A stretch of 38,144 bases of DNA from Salinibacter altiplanensis (GTDB lineage: Bacteria > Bacteroidota > Rhodothermia > Rhodothermales > Salinibacteraceae). The notes beneath the pieces are model-generated. The model was not told the DNA's origin. It did no database searches and was given only the letters and a program-made list of their open reading frames with translations. This document shows, piece after piece, positions 7,158 through 15,281 of this stretch (within the stretch, counting starts at the first letter, position 1; each line of letters opens with the position of its first letter). The position numbers and the translations under genes were made by a program. The stretch is taken from positions 18,193 through 56,336 of the forward strand of contig NZ_NCQY01000016.1 of the NCBI RefSeq assembly GCF_002894645.1, given 5' to 3'.

Positions 7158-7337
7158 TCACTCTCCGAGCGACTCTCTGCGGTCGTCTGCCTCCCTCAAC
7201 TTTTCCATGTTTCCCAGGTGGTCCTTGAGCCGCCGCTTGATGGCCGTGGGGTCATTGGGACCGCTGCCTCTCAGCAAGGTAAACCCGAGACCGACCGCGA
7301 CGATCAGCCCTACGCCGATGATGAACTCAACAGGCAT
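7158..7337 (-). CDS. Small single-pass membrane protein, 59 aa
   Basis: ATG at 7337, TGA at 7158-7160. The N-terminal half is one membrane helix ('FIIGVGLIVAVGLGFTLL'). The C-terminal half is a charged helix ('TAIKRRLKDHLGNMEKL'), as in many small membrane-anchoring or regulatory proteins. Codon usage is coding-like. It lies immediately downstream of the promoter-leader-hairpin unit B, whose hairpin ends about 40 bp before the start codon, so its expression may depend on read-through of that hairpin. No family name can be given. Confidence 0.6.
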   Translation of the reverse strand: MPVEFIIGVGLIVAVGLGFTLLRGSGPNDPTAIKRRLKDHLGNMEKLREADDRRESLGE

Positions 7338-7364
7338 GGCTGCTCGTGGCGCTTTCCCGGAAGA

Positions 7365-7486
7365 GACATAGAAAAAGCCCGCCCTGAGCGACAGCTAGGG
7401 GGCGAGCGGACTCTCTCTAAAACTATCAATGCGTGGCAGTGGCCAGTACACAAAAATCGACCCCCAGGGCGTCAAGGGCTCACCGT
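7365..7486 (-). promoter_or_regulatory. Promoter-leader-hairpin unit, copy B
   Basis: On the minus strand TTGACG (7475-7470) is followed by a 17-nt spacer, CCCTGGGGGTCGATTTT, then a weak -10 region. The hairpin stem GCTCGCCC/GGGCGGGC (7407-7400 with 7384-7377) comes 68 nt from the box, with a 15-nt loop and a TTTTTCTATGTCT tail. The order matches copies A and C. It precedes the 59-aa membrane protein gene, and the IS630 element is inserted just upstream of it. Confidence 0.45.
7377..7407 (-). terminator. Hairpin with U-rich tail in unit B
   Basis: An eight-pair stem (one G-U) with CTTTTTCTATG following on the minus strand. It could terminate a short transcript or attenuate the downstream small gene. 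Confidence 0.5.
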
Positions 7487-7502
7487 GAAGAGGCTGCAAT
7501 AA

Positions 7503-8643
7503 TACCAAGTGCTGAGGATCATTATACGGTCTGGGCGGTTGTTGGCTCCGAATAGCACCGCCCAATGAGGAGTCGCCTGCCATGTACAACCTTCCTGAGA
7601 TTGCCGAGTCAGCCCAGCAGCTCGAAGAGCTTGTTCGCAAGGAAAAAGACGCCCAGATCCAGCGCCGCTTCCAGATGCTCCGTCTTTTGAAGACCGGAGA
7701 GGCCAAAAGCCGAAGCGGCGTGGCTCGCCAATTAGGCGTCCATCGCCACACGGTTGCCAATTGGCTGTCCCTCTACGAAGAAGGAGGCATCGAGAAAATC
7801 CAGGAGGTCGAGGATCCAGGGCCCGAGCCCGGCCAGCAGTCGATCCCACCGGAAGTGATGGAGGCATTGGAAGACCGGCTCGCTGAGCCGGAAGGGTTTG
7901 GCAGCTACAAAGAAATCCAGCAGTGGCTCGCCGAGGAGCAAGGCATAGAGCTCTGCTATTCGACGGTGCACGGCATCGTGCGATACGATCTTGGGGCCAA
8001 GCTGAAGACGCCTCGGCCCTCTCATCCAAAAAAACCAGCAGGAGCAAATAGACTTTCAGGAGGAGCTTCCCGACCTGCTTTCAGGCGTTTTGGCGGGGGC
8101 AAGTCGGCCTGTGCGCCTGTTCTGTCAGGACGAGTGTCGGGTTGGACTGATGCCGATCAAAAGACACCGGATCACCCTTCCCGGCGTGAAGCCGATTCAG
8201 ACCGCAAAGCCCGGCTACGAGTACTTCTATCTCTACGGGGCGGTCGAACCCGAAACTGGGCAGCGGTTTTTCACAGAGCACAAGCGGCTAAACAGCGACT
8301 GCTTCCAGGTCTTCTTGAACCGATTCGCCGAGACGTTTCCCCGGAGCCACGGGTGTCCTCGTTCTGGACAACGGCCAGTTTCACAAGGCGAACAAGCTCT
8401 CGATTCCGGCAAACGTCGATCTGGAATTCCTTCCTCCGTACAGCCCAGAGCTGAACCCGGTGGAGCGGCTGTGGCAAGACCTCAAAGACACTCTCGGGTT
8501 TGACTTCTACAAGTGCCTGGCAGACCTGCGGCAGGAGACCCGAACGGCTCTGTCCCGATATACCAACGAGGCAGTCGCGTCCCTGACCGGGTACGACTAC
8601 TTGCTGGAAGCTGCAAGTGTAGGGTTATAATAAGCAATTGGTA
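7503..8643 (+). mobile_element. IS630-family insertion element with decayed transposase
   Basis: Inverted ends are visible: CCAAGTGCTGA at 7505 onward, and the complementary TAAGCAATTGG ending at 8641 (one mismatch). Both are flanked by TA dinucleotides (7503-7504 and 8642-8643), the expected TA target duplication of IS630/Tc1-mariner elements. The transposase gene fills the interior. The element is about 1.14 kb. Confidence 0.75.
7582..8630 (+). pseudogene. IS630-family transposase, two frameshifts
   Basis: Three consecutive frames make one protein of about 348 residues. Part 1 (from ATG 7582) has the helix-turn-helix ('SRSGVARQLGVHRHTVANWL'). Part 2 continues from an A7 run at 8028-8034 and carries the first catalytic Asp ('RLFCQDECRVGL'). 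Part 3 continues from a CCCC run near 8340 and carries 'VLVLDNGQFHKAN' (second Asp) and 'PPYSPELNPVERLW' (Glu). Both joins need one base removed from a homopolymer, so two insertions (or sequencing errors) are implied. If real, the element cannot move by itself. Confidence 0.85.
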
Positions 8644-8647
8644 TAAG

Positions 8648-8863
8648 ATGCTGGCGAACACATCTGAACGGTTCAGGAGGATTCTGGAGAAACGCGGCGA
8701 AGTGCGTCAGAGTGCGGCCGGTTCTGGCACTTTTGCGGCAGTCTGCGGCAAGATCCGTACGGATGCGAAGATGAGACACGGCCAGTATTTGCCCGTTACG
8801 GTGGGACCTGATTTCCCAAACTGGGAAAGCACCACCGGGCTCGCCAGCGATCTGCCCCCCTAA
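8648..8863 (+). CDS. Possible small protein, 71 aa
   Basis: An ATG four bases after the IS630 element opens a 71-codon frame with moderately G/C-rich third positions. The beginning is a charged helix ('ERFRRILEKRGEV'). No family recognised. It could be a gene remnant cut by the insertion or a chance frame. Confidence 0.3.
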   Translation: MLANTSERFRRILEKRGEVRQSAAGSGTFAAVCGKIRTDAKMRHGQYLPVTVGPDFPNWESTTGLASDLPP

Positions 8864-8884
8864 AGAAACGAGACATAACTGCCC

Positions 8885-9001
8885 TTACGTCTCGTACCAG
8901 TGCCCAGGACTTGGCTCGCCGTTCGTCATTTCCCCATTTTCTGGAAAGCTGTGCCTCTCGCAATGCCACGCCTCCCGGAAAGCCAGGTCCTTCGGTAACA
9001 T
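8885..9001 (-). CDS. Possible small protein, 38 aa
   Basis: A minus-strand frame from ATG 9001 reads 'MLPKDLAFREAWHCERHSF', followed by 'PENGEMTNGEPSPGHWYET'. The content looks protein-like, but the frame is too short to judge and no family is recognised. Confidence 0.25.
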   Translation of the reverse strand: MLPKDLAFREAWHCERHSFPENGEMTNGEPSPGHWYET

Positions 9002-9081
9002 GTCCCTCGGCGGTATCGTTAACAGTCCGGCTCTCTGGCCACGCTCACATGCGACCAACTCGCCCGAGACCCAGCCGCAAA

Positions 9082-9390
9082 ATGCTCGATTCACTGCTCA
9101 CCCTGCGCTCCCGGTTTGGCTCTCTGCTTGCCTCCAGGTCTACGCTCGAACGAATCGGACTTCTCGCCGGAGTTTTCTTCCTGGTTTATCCGCCCGTGGA
9201 AGCTCTGCTGGGAACCTTGCCTCCGAAGTGGATAGGTACGCCGGTCGGGGAATGGTCCACCGCATTTTTTGTAAGAGTCGGCTTCACATCGGTCCTGTGG
9301 GGGGTGGGAATGCACTACGCGGAAAAGGAAGGACTCCTCTCGTTCAAGTCGGAGAATCCTGAACCGGGGAATCCTGAGTCGGAGAGCTGA
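9082..9390 (+). CDS. Small membrane protein, 102 aa
   Basis: ATG 9082 is preferred over an in-frame ATG at 9049, because the extra residues there are Arg/Pro-rich and unlike the rest. Two predicted membrane helices are visible: 'IGLLAGVFFLVYPPVEALLG' and 'FFVRVGFTSVLWGVGMHYA'. The C-terminus is soluble and ends in a short repeated Ser-Glu-Asn-Pro-Glu type tail. No family recognised; it has no obvious operon partner. Confidence 0.6.
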   Translation: MLDSLLTLRSRFGSLLASRSTLERIGLLAGVFFLVYPPVEALLGTLPPKWIGTPVGEWSTAFFVRVGFTSVLWGVGMHYAEKEGLLSFKSENPEPGNPESES

Positions 9391-9528
9391 ACGATTGGCC
9401 CCAATCTTCCGAACCTCCTCAATGAGAGCGGCCGTCCCCCGATCGCCAACCCCTGATCGGTCACCCGTTCGTTGCTTTTGGCGTGCGAGAACGGTAAGAT
9501 AGTGGCGTCCCGAAACTTTTGGGATCAC

Positions 9529-9608
9529 CTCTGAAGGACCTATACTCTGAGGGACCTGCACTCCGAAGGACCTGCACTTCAAAGGACCTGGACTCCGAGG
9601 GACCTGCA
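9529..9608 (+). repeat. 16-bp tandem array, five units
   Basis: Five adjacent 16-bp units follow the pattern CTCCGAAGGACCTGCA with a few changes each. The array ends about 85 bp before the start of the oxidoreductase gene, so it may lie in its 5' untranslated region. The same period is used by the array at 11932-12075. Confidence 0.9.
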
Positions 9609-9691
9609 GGCTTGAGGCTTTCTCTCATGCGCCCTCATCCATACAGTGCAACGGGAATAGGTCGCCGTAGCAAGCACAACGATTGAAAGCC

Positions 9692-11035
9692 ATGGCACAC
9701 GCCGAAGCACATCATGACACAGCACATGAGGACACCAGCCCCTTCGACGTCGTCTTATGGGGCGCGACTGGGTTCGTCGGTCGCCTCGTCGCCGAGTACC
9801 TTGCACGCCGATGCTCCGAAGACCAACGCTCCGAAGACCGACGCTCCGGAAACGAGATGAGCTGGGCAATCGCCGGTCGGAACCGGGCCAAGCTTGAGTC
9901 GCTCCGACGCGACTTGAAAGACCAGTTTTCCTTGTCGGGAGACCTTCCGATTCTCATCGGGGACGCGCTTGACCCCGAGAGCCTAGGCCCGATTGCCAGG
10001 CAGAGCAAAGTCATTTGCACGACGGTGGGCCCGTACGCCAAGTACGGAACCAATCTCGTCGAGGCCTGCGTCGCTCACGGGACGGACTACTGCGACCTGA
10101 CGGGAGAGGTCGCCTGGGTTCGAGACATCATCGACCGGTGTCACGAGGAGGCCCGGGAGGCAGGGGCTCGGCTCGTGCACTGCTGTGGATTCGACTCGAT
10201 CCCGAGCGACCTCGGGACGCTGATGATTCAGGAAGAGTCTCGCAAAATACACGGGCGTCCCTGCGAGAACATCCGCCTACTTGTCACAGACGCACAGGGT
10301 GGATTCAGCGGGGGAACCCTCGCCAGCCTCTTCGGCACCTTGGAGAGGGCCTCCCGAGACGACCGCGTTCGGTCGATCCTGGCCGACCCGTATGCCCTCA
10401 ACCCGCCTGGCACGCGCTCTGGTCCCGACGAGGGTCTCCAAGATGAGGGTCCCCAACTGGGCGCCCGGTACGACCAGACCGTAGGCACCTGGACAGGCCC
10501 CTTTGTGATGGCCCCTGTCAACGAGAAAGTTGTGCGGCGCGGCAATGCTCTGATGGGGGATAGGTACGGGCCTGCGTTTCGCTACGCCGAATCCATGCAA
10601 TTCGGGCCGGGACTCTCGGGAGCCGCCAAGGCGTGGGGGACGGCCCTCCTGTCGGCAGCGCTCGTGGGAGTGGTGGCGGCGCCTCCCCTGCGGCGCCTCT
10701 TGGAGACGTTTGTCTTGCCCGACCCGGGAGAAGGTCCAAGCCGGGAGGCAATCGAAAGCGGATACTTCGACATCTCGCTCTACGGATGGGGACGGGACGA
10801 CTCCGGGACTCGGTTTGGCGTGCGGGGAACGGTGGCGGCCGACCGCGACCCAGGATACGGCGCCACTGCAATCATGCTCGCCGAATCGGCGATGTGTCTC
10901 GCGTCGGGGGAGGCCGACTCTGCTTTGCGGGGAGGGAGCCTCACTCCGGCATCCGGAATCGGCATGCCCCTGACCCAGCGCCTACAGGACGCAGGCTTGA
11001 CGTTCGATGCCGAGGCCTTCGACCTCAGAGGCTGA
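9692..11035 (+). CDS. Saccharopine dehydrogenase-like NAD(P)-binding oxidoreductase
   Basis: 447 residues from ATG 9692 (a TTG at 9683 is in frame but less likely). The N-terminal Rossmann fold shows G24-A-T-G27-F-V-G30, a dinucleotide-binding loop. Later family hallmarks are 'VICTTVGPYAKYGTNLVEAC', 'DYCDLTGE' and 'CCGFDSIPSDLG'. These place it with the saccharopine dehydrogenase NADP-binding family, whose members include trans-acting enoyl reductases of lipid synthesis. The substrate is not predictable. A hydrophilic insert of a repeated S-E-D-(Q/R)-R unit at about residues 40-53 comes from a 15-bp DNA repeat. It appears monocistronic. Confidence 0.85.
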   Translation: MAHAEAHHDTAHEDTSPFDVVLWGATGFVGRLVAEYLARRCSEDQRSEDRRSGNEMSWAIAGRNRAKLESLRRDLKDQFSLSGDLPILIGDALDPESLGPIARQSKVICTTVGPYAKYGTNLVEACVAHGTDYCDLTGEVAWVRDIIDRCHEEAREAGARLVHCCGFDSIPSDLGTLMIQEESRKIHGRPCENIRLLVTDAQGGFSGGTLASLFGTLERASRDDRVRSILADPYALNPPGTRSGPDEGLQDEGPQLGARYDQTVGTWTGPFVMAPVNEKVVRRGNALMGDRYGPAFRYAESMQFGPGLSGAAKAWGTALLSAALVGVVAAPPLRRLLETFVLPDPGEGPSREAIESGYFDISLYGWGRDDSGTRFGVRGTVAADRDPGYGATAIMLAESAMCLASGEADSALRGGSLTPASGIGMPLTQRLQDAGLTFDAEAFDLRG

Positions 11036-11149
11036 GTTCGATCACGGCGGCTGAACGCGACCTGTTCGACAGGCTGACTGTTTCGGTCAAATCTCCCGCA
11101 GGTGCTTCCCTACGCAGGTTCTCATGTCTGATTATCATGGCTGACTACC

Positions 11150-11540
11150 ATGTCTGACGCTCCCGCTCTCAGCCGCACCGGGGTGAGAGGCCTTGGCTTT
11201 CAGGTTCGCGACACCGGCGAATACAAAGAGAAATACCGCCTCTACGCAACCGCCCAGTGGTCGGAGGGCAGCGTGCAGCAGCAGAAGGTCCGATCGATTA
11301 GTATCCGCGGGATTCCCCGAGCGGCCCGCCGAATCGCCAAGGTTCTCGTCAGCTGCTACCCGCCTATCAGGACAAAACATCGAGGAGATGACGGGAATCT
11401 GCTGGGAGGCCTTAGAGGGACTGATCACGCAGATCCACCGCACAGCCCAGTACCCGACGGACAACGGCCTGAATACCGAACGGCAGCTCCGGGCCGTCCG
11501 CGGCTTCGTGGAAAGCTCCCCCCTTCTTTCCCCCGAATGA
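11150..11540 (+). pseudogene. Unrecognised small gene, one frameshift
   Basis: From ATG 11150 the frame reads 'GFQVRDTGEYKEKYRLYATA', then 'QWSEGSVQQQKVRSIS' and on to about 11370. A second frame then gives 'NIEEMTGICWEALEGLITQ', 'YPTDNGLNTERQLRAVRGF' and a TGA at 11540. Both parts have coding-like third positions, and removing one A from the AAAA run near 11375 joins them into about 129 residues. No family recognised. An alternative is two unrelated short frames. Confidence 0.4.
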
Positions 11541-11931
11541 GGGACCGATGGGCAGTGCAACCCTGAGTCAGTTGCGTATGACGTTCTTTACGGAAGAAAT
11601 TCGTTGCTCCCTTCGCATCCGAAAAACCCCCGTGAGCACGTCATCCTGAACCTGATTCAGGATTTTTCGGCAACAGGACTTTTCGACAATGAGCACCGCC
11701 TGAAGCGAAAGAATCTCGCATTGGGGCGTGCGTGCGGCCGCCTGCGTTTTCCGGACGTGTGGTGGCCAATGTTTTTCCTTTGGCCGATTTGAGAGGGGTT
11801 ACAACGGAACGGCTACAGATGGTCAGCGATGGGCAGTTGGCGATGAGCAGTTGATGGTGGACAGTCGGCGGTAGAACTGCCATGGATGCTGACACCACCA
11901 TGCAGTTTGGGACGGGCGTTTCGTATTGGAG
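11541..11931. other. Gene-poor stretch with a hairpin
   Basis: No convincing gene. It contains the ATCCTGAA palindrome at 11643-11663 and G/C-rich sequence of no recognised type. Confidence 0.4.
11643..11668 (+). terminator. Perfect 8-bp hairpin followed by T run
   Basis: ATCCTGAA and TTCAGGAT pair around CCTGA and are followed by TTTTT, so it can act as an intrinsic terminator on the plus strand, after the broken gene at 11150. The 'CATCCTGAACCTGATTCAGG' type of sequence also resembles dispersed REP-like repeats of Bacteroidota, so it may be one of these. Confidence 0.5.
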
Positions 11932-12075
11932 GACCGCCTGTTTGAGGGACCGCCTGTTTGAGGGAGCGCCTGCTTGGAGGAGTTTCCGGTTGGAGGAGTC
12001 TCTATTCAGAGGAGTCTCTATTCAGAGGAGTCCCTATTCAGAGGAGTCCCTATTCAGAGGAGTCCCTATTCAGAG
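11932..12075 (+). repeat. 16-bp tandem array, nine graded units
   Basis: Nine contiguous units change stepwise: GACCGCCTGTTTGAGG (two), two intermediate forms, GAGTCTCTATTCAGAG (two) and GAGTCCCTATTCAGAG (three). There are no unique spacers, so it is not CRISPR. The gradient suggests growth by repeated local duplication. Confidence 0.9.
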
Positions 12076-12516
12076 GAGGCTCCATGCAGGTCGGGAACCT
12101 GCCCCGCTCAGCCGAGAGGTGTCAAAATGCCTCAACGGCCTGTTTCGCAGGCCTCAACTTCCCCCACATGCAGGTGGGCAAATAGAGCCGACAAGCCTGC
12201 ATTATCCAATGGTGCAATTCTATTTCCACTCTCCAGTCCTCTGGTCGACTCTTTTGTTTCTAGACGCCAATCACGTTTCTAGACGTCAATCACAGAGGTC
12301 AAAACGGGAATCCCAGCGACGGAGCAGTAAGATCCTTTCACTTTTGGTGCTGTGTGCATGGTACTGTGTGCAGTTCGCATAGAAACCGTGGGCCTCACGA
12401 TTCATCGCCGTCACTGACGAAGAAGTCGTTCTTGAAAGTGACATCCTGGGTGGGCCACCTCAGAGACAGACCCTCCGGCCGCTAGTTGGGACCGATGTTT
12501 TCAGAAAAAAGCCCGA
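12076..12516. other. Gene-poor stretch
   Basis: No convincing gene. It holds a 19-bp tandem pair at 12257-12294 and lies downstream of the minus-strand DUF3108-like gene. Confidence 0.4.
12257..12294 (+). repeat. 19-bp tandem pair, intergenic
   Basis: TTTCTAGACGCCAATCACG is followed directly by a copy with two changes. It is one of six 19-bp tandem pairs in the window. Confidence 0.9.
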
Positions 12517-13383
12517 CTACTGCGCACCTCGCGGCGCTTCCGTCTTCATCGACGACAGGGTCTGAGTGACCGTGCGGGTGCCGCGGTCCGACGACATTTC
12601 CGTCTTCCACTTGACGTAGTAGTGGGGCGCCTCTTTTCGGAGGTGGACGGTACCAGTCACATAGCCATCACCTACGTTCAGATCCACCACGTACGTCTCG
12701 AACGAGCCGGCGGGCGTCTCTACCGTCTCCGTGCCAACCACCTCAAATTCGGCCCTCTTCGTCGCTTGGTCTTGAGGGGAGAAGACTCGGAGCGCCGCCC
12801 GAAAGCCTGGCTTCAAGGGCATCGCGGCGAGGGCGAGGACGTCGTGCACGCCGCTTGCGAGGGTTGGGCCCTCCAGTTCCGCGCGAATTGGTTTCGACTG
12901 GCCACCGGTCTCTATCTTGCCGGACACTTCCGTCTTGCCGGAGGTGGAGAGGCCGGCGTAGGTGAGGTCCATCACACGCCCCCCTCTCCGGTGCCGCGAC
13001 ACCGGGAGCAGCGTGGAGCGGTCCATGATCAGGGAGTCGGTGTTGGTTCCCCGAGGGGTTTTGATTTCGTTTACGAGCGTCCAGGTGTCGGTCCCGCCGG
13101 TGTCGGTCCCGCCGACATCGGCCTCGCCTGCGGAGGTGGCCGTGACGGTCAGGGCCGACGACAGGTCCACCGACTTCCCGCCCATCTTCATCGTGGCGTC
13201 GTAGGAGAGAACGGCCGGTTTTAACGCGGTGCCGTCAATGTTCTCAAATCCAGTTAGCTCACCTGGAGGCCCGGTTCTCTCCTGAGCCGCCGCCGGGACG
13301 ATCATCGCTATGGAGAGCACCGCTACGGAGAGGAGCGCGGCGCAGAGAAGGATGAGAAGAGATCGGGGAATTCGTTGGGTCAT
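12517..13383 (-). CDS. Exported protein, DUF3108-like
   Basis: 288 residues from ATG 13383, chosen because it begins a signal peptide (a Leu/Ala/Val-rich core ending A-A-A-Q); the frame is open 19 codons further upstream. The mature protein is beta-rich. The C-terminal half has the pattern seen in DUF3108 proteins, which are related to outer-membrane lipoprotein-carrier folds ('ETPAGSFETYVVDL', 'VHLRKEAPHYYVKWK'). An in-frame G-G-T-D-T repeat ('VGGTDTGGTDTW') comes from a short DNA duplication. It lies about 110 bp downstream of the TlpA-like gene on the same strand. The precise role is unknown. Confidence 0.6.
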   Translation of the reverse strand: MTQRIPRSLLILLCAALLSVAVLSIAMIVPAAAQERTGPPGELTGFENIDGTALKPAVLSYDATMKMGGKSVDLSSALTVTATSAGEADVGGTDTGGTDTWTLVNEIKTPRGTNTDSLIMDRSTLLPVSRHRRGGRVMDLTYAGLSTSGKTEVSGKIETGGQSKPIRAELEGPTLASGVHDVLALAAMPLKPGFRAALRVFSPQDQATKRAEFEVVGTETVETPAGSFETYVVDLNVGDGYVTGTVHLRKEAPHYYVKWKTEMSSDRGTRTVTQTLSSMKTEAPRGAQ

Positions 13384-13496
13384 AGAAGGGCTCGGGGGTG
13401 AGGCGAGAACAGCTGCAAGAACGTTGCTGGAGTGCCGCATCTTCTGGGCGGTAAAGGTCTTTAGGAGGCCAAGGGCTATCTTTAGAAGCGCAAGGG

Positions 13497-14555
13497 CTAA
13501 CGATCAGAATTTCCCTCAGAGATGCTCTCCGGGCCGGAAGCGTCCTCGGCGTTTTCTTCGGCCACGGCCTCCCGGATTGCCTGAGCCGTTTTCTCTCCGC
13601 TCCCAACCCCGCGGCTGACGTGGAGAATCTTCCCGCCAGGGCCGACCAGGATGGCCAGCGGAAGTCCCCTGATGTCAAGCCGGCTCCGCAGCCTCTTCTG
13701 CAGGTCGCTTCCCTTCGGCACGAAGGCATGGTTCCAGGGCATCTCCCACTCGTTGGCCCGGAACTCTCCTACCGCCTCTCGGCTGTCCCGCAGCGCAACA
13801 CTGAGGATGGTGAAGTTCTCTCCTCCATACTGGCGGTAGGCCTCGTGGAGATGAGGCATCGCCCGGACGCAAGGGGGACACCATGTGCCCCAAAAGTCGA
13901 TCAGGACGGTTTTCCCCTCGAAGTCGCTCTTGCTGAACGTAGCCGCCGGGCCCGAGAGCTTCGGGAGCGTGAGCTCCGGGAGCGGCTTCCCGGCCTCAAT
14001 TGGGCTGCCCGGGGCGTAGAGGCGCCGGGCCTGCTCGGCGTATTCGGACTCCCCGTGCCTGCCGGTGAGGCGCTTGTAGAACTGCCCTCGGGCCTCCTTC
14101 CGCTCGGCGGAGGCGGCGACCTGGATCCCTCCAAAGAGAAACTCGGCCCGTACCTGCGGGTCCGGGTGAGCAGTGCCTACGCTCCGGAAAAACGCCAGCA
14201 TCGAGTCGGCCCGGGCCTCGCTGGGATATGCCAGGCGGGCCATTTGCATAAATGTCTTGGCCGCCCGGCCGCGACTGGCCGAGTCGCGGAGAGCCGTCCA
14301 GCGGGGAGACCTCGGCCCGAGGTCAGCCCTCAGAAGCCGCCGCGCCGTCGCTGAGTCGCCAGGCGCGAGAGCGGTTCCGGCCACCTGGATTGTGTCCTGA
14401 GATTGAGCCCGAGCCGGGTGAGACCCTGCCCCTAGAAGCATACCCCCAGCGGCCAGAAGCAGAGCAGCAAGGGCCGTGGAGACCGGACCGGTCCAGAAGG
14501 CTCCCGCGCCGTTCGATTCTGCAGAGACTTCGGAGTCGAGGCCGAGATCATTCAT
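13497..14555 (-). CDS. TlpA-like thioredoxin-fold protein with N-terminal helical domain
   Basis: 352 residues from ATG 14555. The N-terminus has one hydrophobic segment ending A-R-A-Q, so the protein is exported or membrane anchored. A helical domain (about 50-180) precedes the thioredoxin domain. That domain has W225-C-P-P-C229 and, later, 'IRGLPLAILV' with the cis-proline. Such proteins are periplasmic thiol-disulfide reductases, for example in cytochrome maturation or thiol stress. C-P-P-C is a common TlpA/ResA-type active site. It is followed downstream by the DUF3108-like gene. Confidence 0.8.
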   Translation of the reverse strand: MNDLGLDSEVSAESNGAGAFWTGPVSTALAALLLAAGGMLLGAGSHPARAQSQDTIQVAGTALAPGDSATARRLLRADLGPRSPRWTALRDSASRGRAAKTFMQMARLAYPSEARADSMLAFFRSVGTAHPDPQVRAEFLFGGIQVAASAERKEARGQFYKRLTGRHGESEYAEQARRLYAPGSPIEAGKPLPELTLPKLSGPAATFSKSDFEGKTVLIDFWGTWCPPCVRAMPHLHEAYRQYGGENFTILSVALRDSREAVGEFRANEWEMPWNHAFVPKGSDLQKRLRSRLDIRGLPLAILVGPGGKILHVSRGVGSGEKTAQAIREAVAEENAEDASGPESISEGNSDR

Positions 14556-15037
14556 GAGTAGGTCGGCTGGACGTATTGGTCTGCGGCTCGGACGTAACTG
14601 ACAGGCACATGCTTCCCTGAGGGAAACATCCCCCTCTGAAGTGTTGGAGTAGATCGGCTGGCACGTCCACAGGTCCAAGCCTTACTACCAGCCGGAAGAC
14701 CGGCACGACGGGTCGGCCCAGCGGCGCGCTGAGCAGAAAGAAGTGGGGTTTTCGCCGATCAGGGCCCACTCGACAAATGCTTATGCTCGGCGCCTTGCCA
14801 GCATGTCACTCCTTCAGGGAGCCCTGTCTGTAATCCGCCTGACCATGGACGGTCAGTGTTTCGGAGCTGTCTGCCCTGAAGCATCGGCCGAGTCGAAGTC
14901 ATCTGTGCGCGCACCTCATGGCAAAGGTGCGTGATGCCAAAGGCACGTGCGCCTCGTGCCAAAGACGGGTCTCCGAGCCCCAGAAAGTCAGAATTGACTC
15001 AGTCGCAGAGGAGTGTTCGAAATAGAGGAAGGCGCCA
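14556..15037. other. Gene-poor stretch
   Basis: No supportable gene, hairpin or repeat of note was seen. Open frames here lack signals and coding character. Confidence 0.35.
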
Positions 15038-15240
15038 TCAGTCGTAAAAGATGTCCGTGTCACTATCGGCCTCGGGGTCGAGGTTGTCCTCCAGGTTGTC
15101 GGCCACGAGCTGGGTTGTCGGCCACGAGCCGAAGGGCCGTTGTCTGGGTTTTCACGTCGGCCAGCGCCCTTCCTCAGCCACAAAGGGATGGAAGGTCTTG
15201 AAGCAAGGTTGAGGGGCATTGGTCAGAGGACATTCGGGCC
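15038..15240 (-). pseudogene. Decayed small gene with acidic C-terminus
   Basis: Minus strand. One frame reads 'LTNAPQPCFKTFHPFVAEEG', another 'ALADVKTQTTALRLVADN'. After removing one unit of the 19-bp tandem pair at 15094-15131, this continues 'LEDNLDPEADSDTDIFYD' to a TGA at 15040-15038. Third positions are G/C-rich throughout. A lost base in a G run and the tandem duplication together explain the breaks. The very acidic end resembles those of the leader-family proteins, but no family is recognised. Confidence 0.45.
15094..15131 (-). repeat. 19-bp tandem pair inside a decayed gene
   Basis: GGTTGTCGGCCACGAGCTG is followed at once by a copy with one change. The pair shifts the frame of the relic at 15038-15240. 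Confidence 0.95.
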
Positions 15241-15281
15241 GGCGTCTTGAAACCGACGACTTGAAAGATGCTCGCCCGACG

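Noticed and set aside
7582..8630. Programmed frameshifting in the IS630 transposase
   Set aside because: Both joins need +1 shifts at homopolymers, unlike the -1 slippage usual in IS elements; simple insertions explain them better.
11932..12075. Possible CRISPR array
   Set aside because: Units are 16 bp with no unique spacers, and no cas genes are present.
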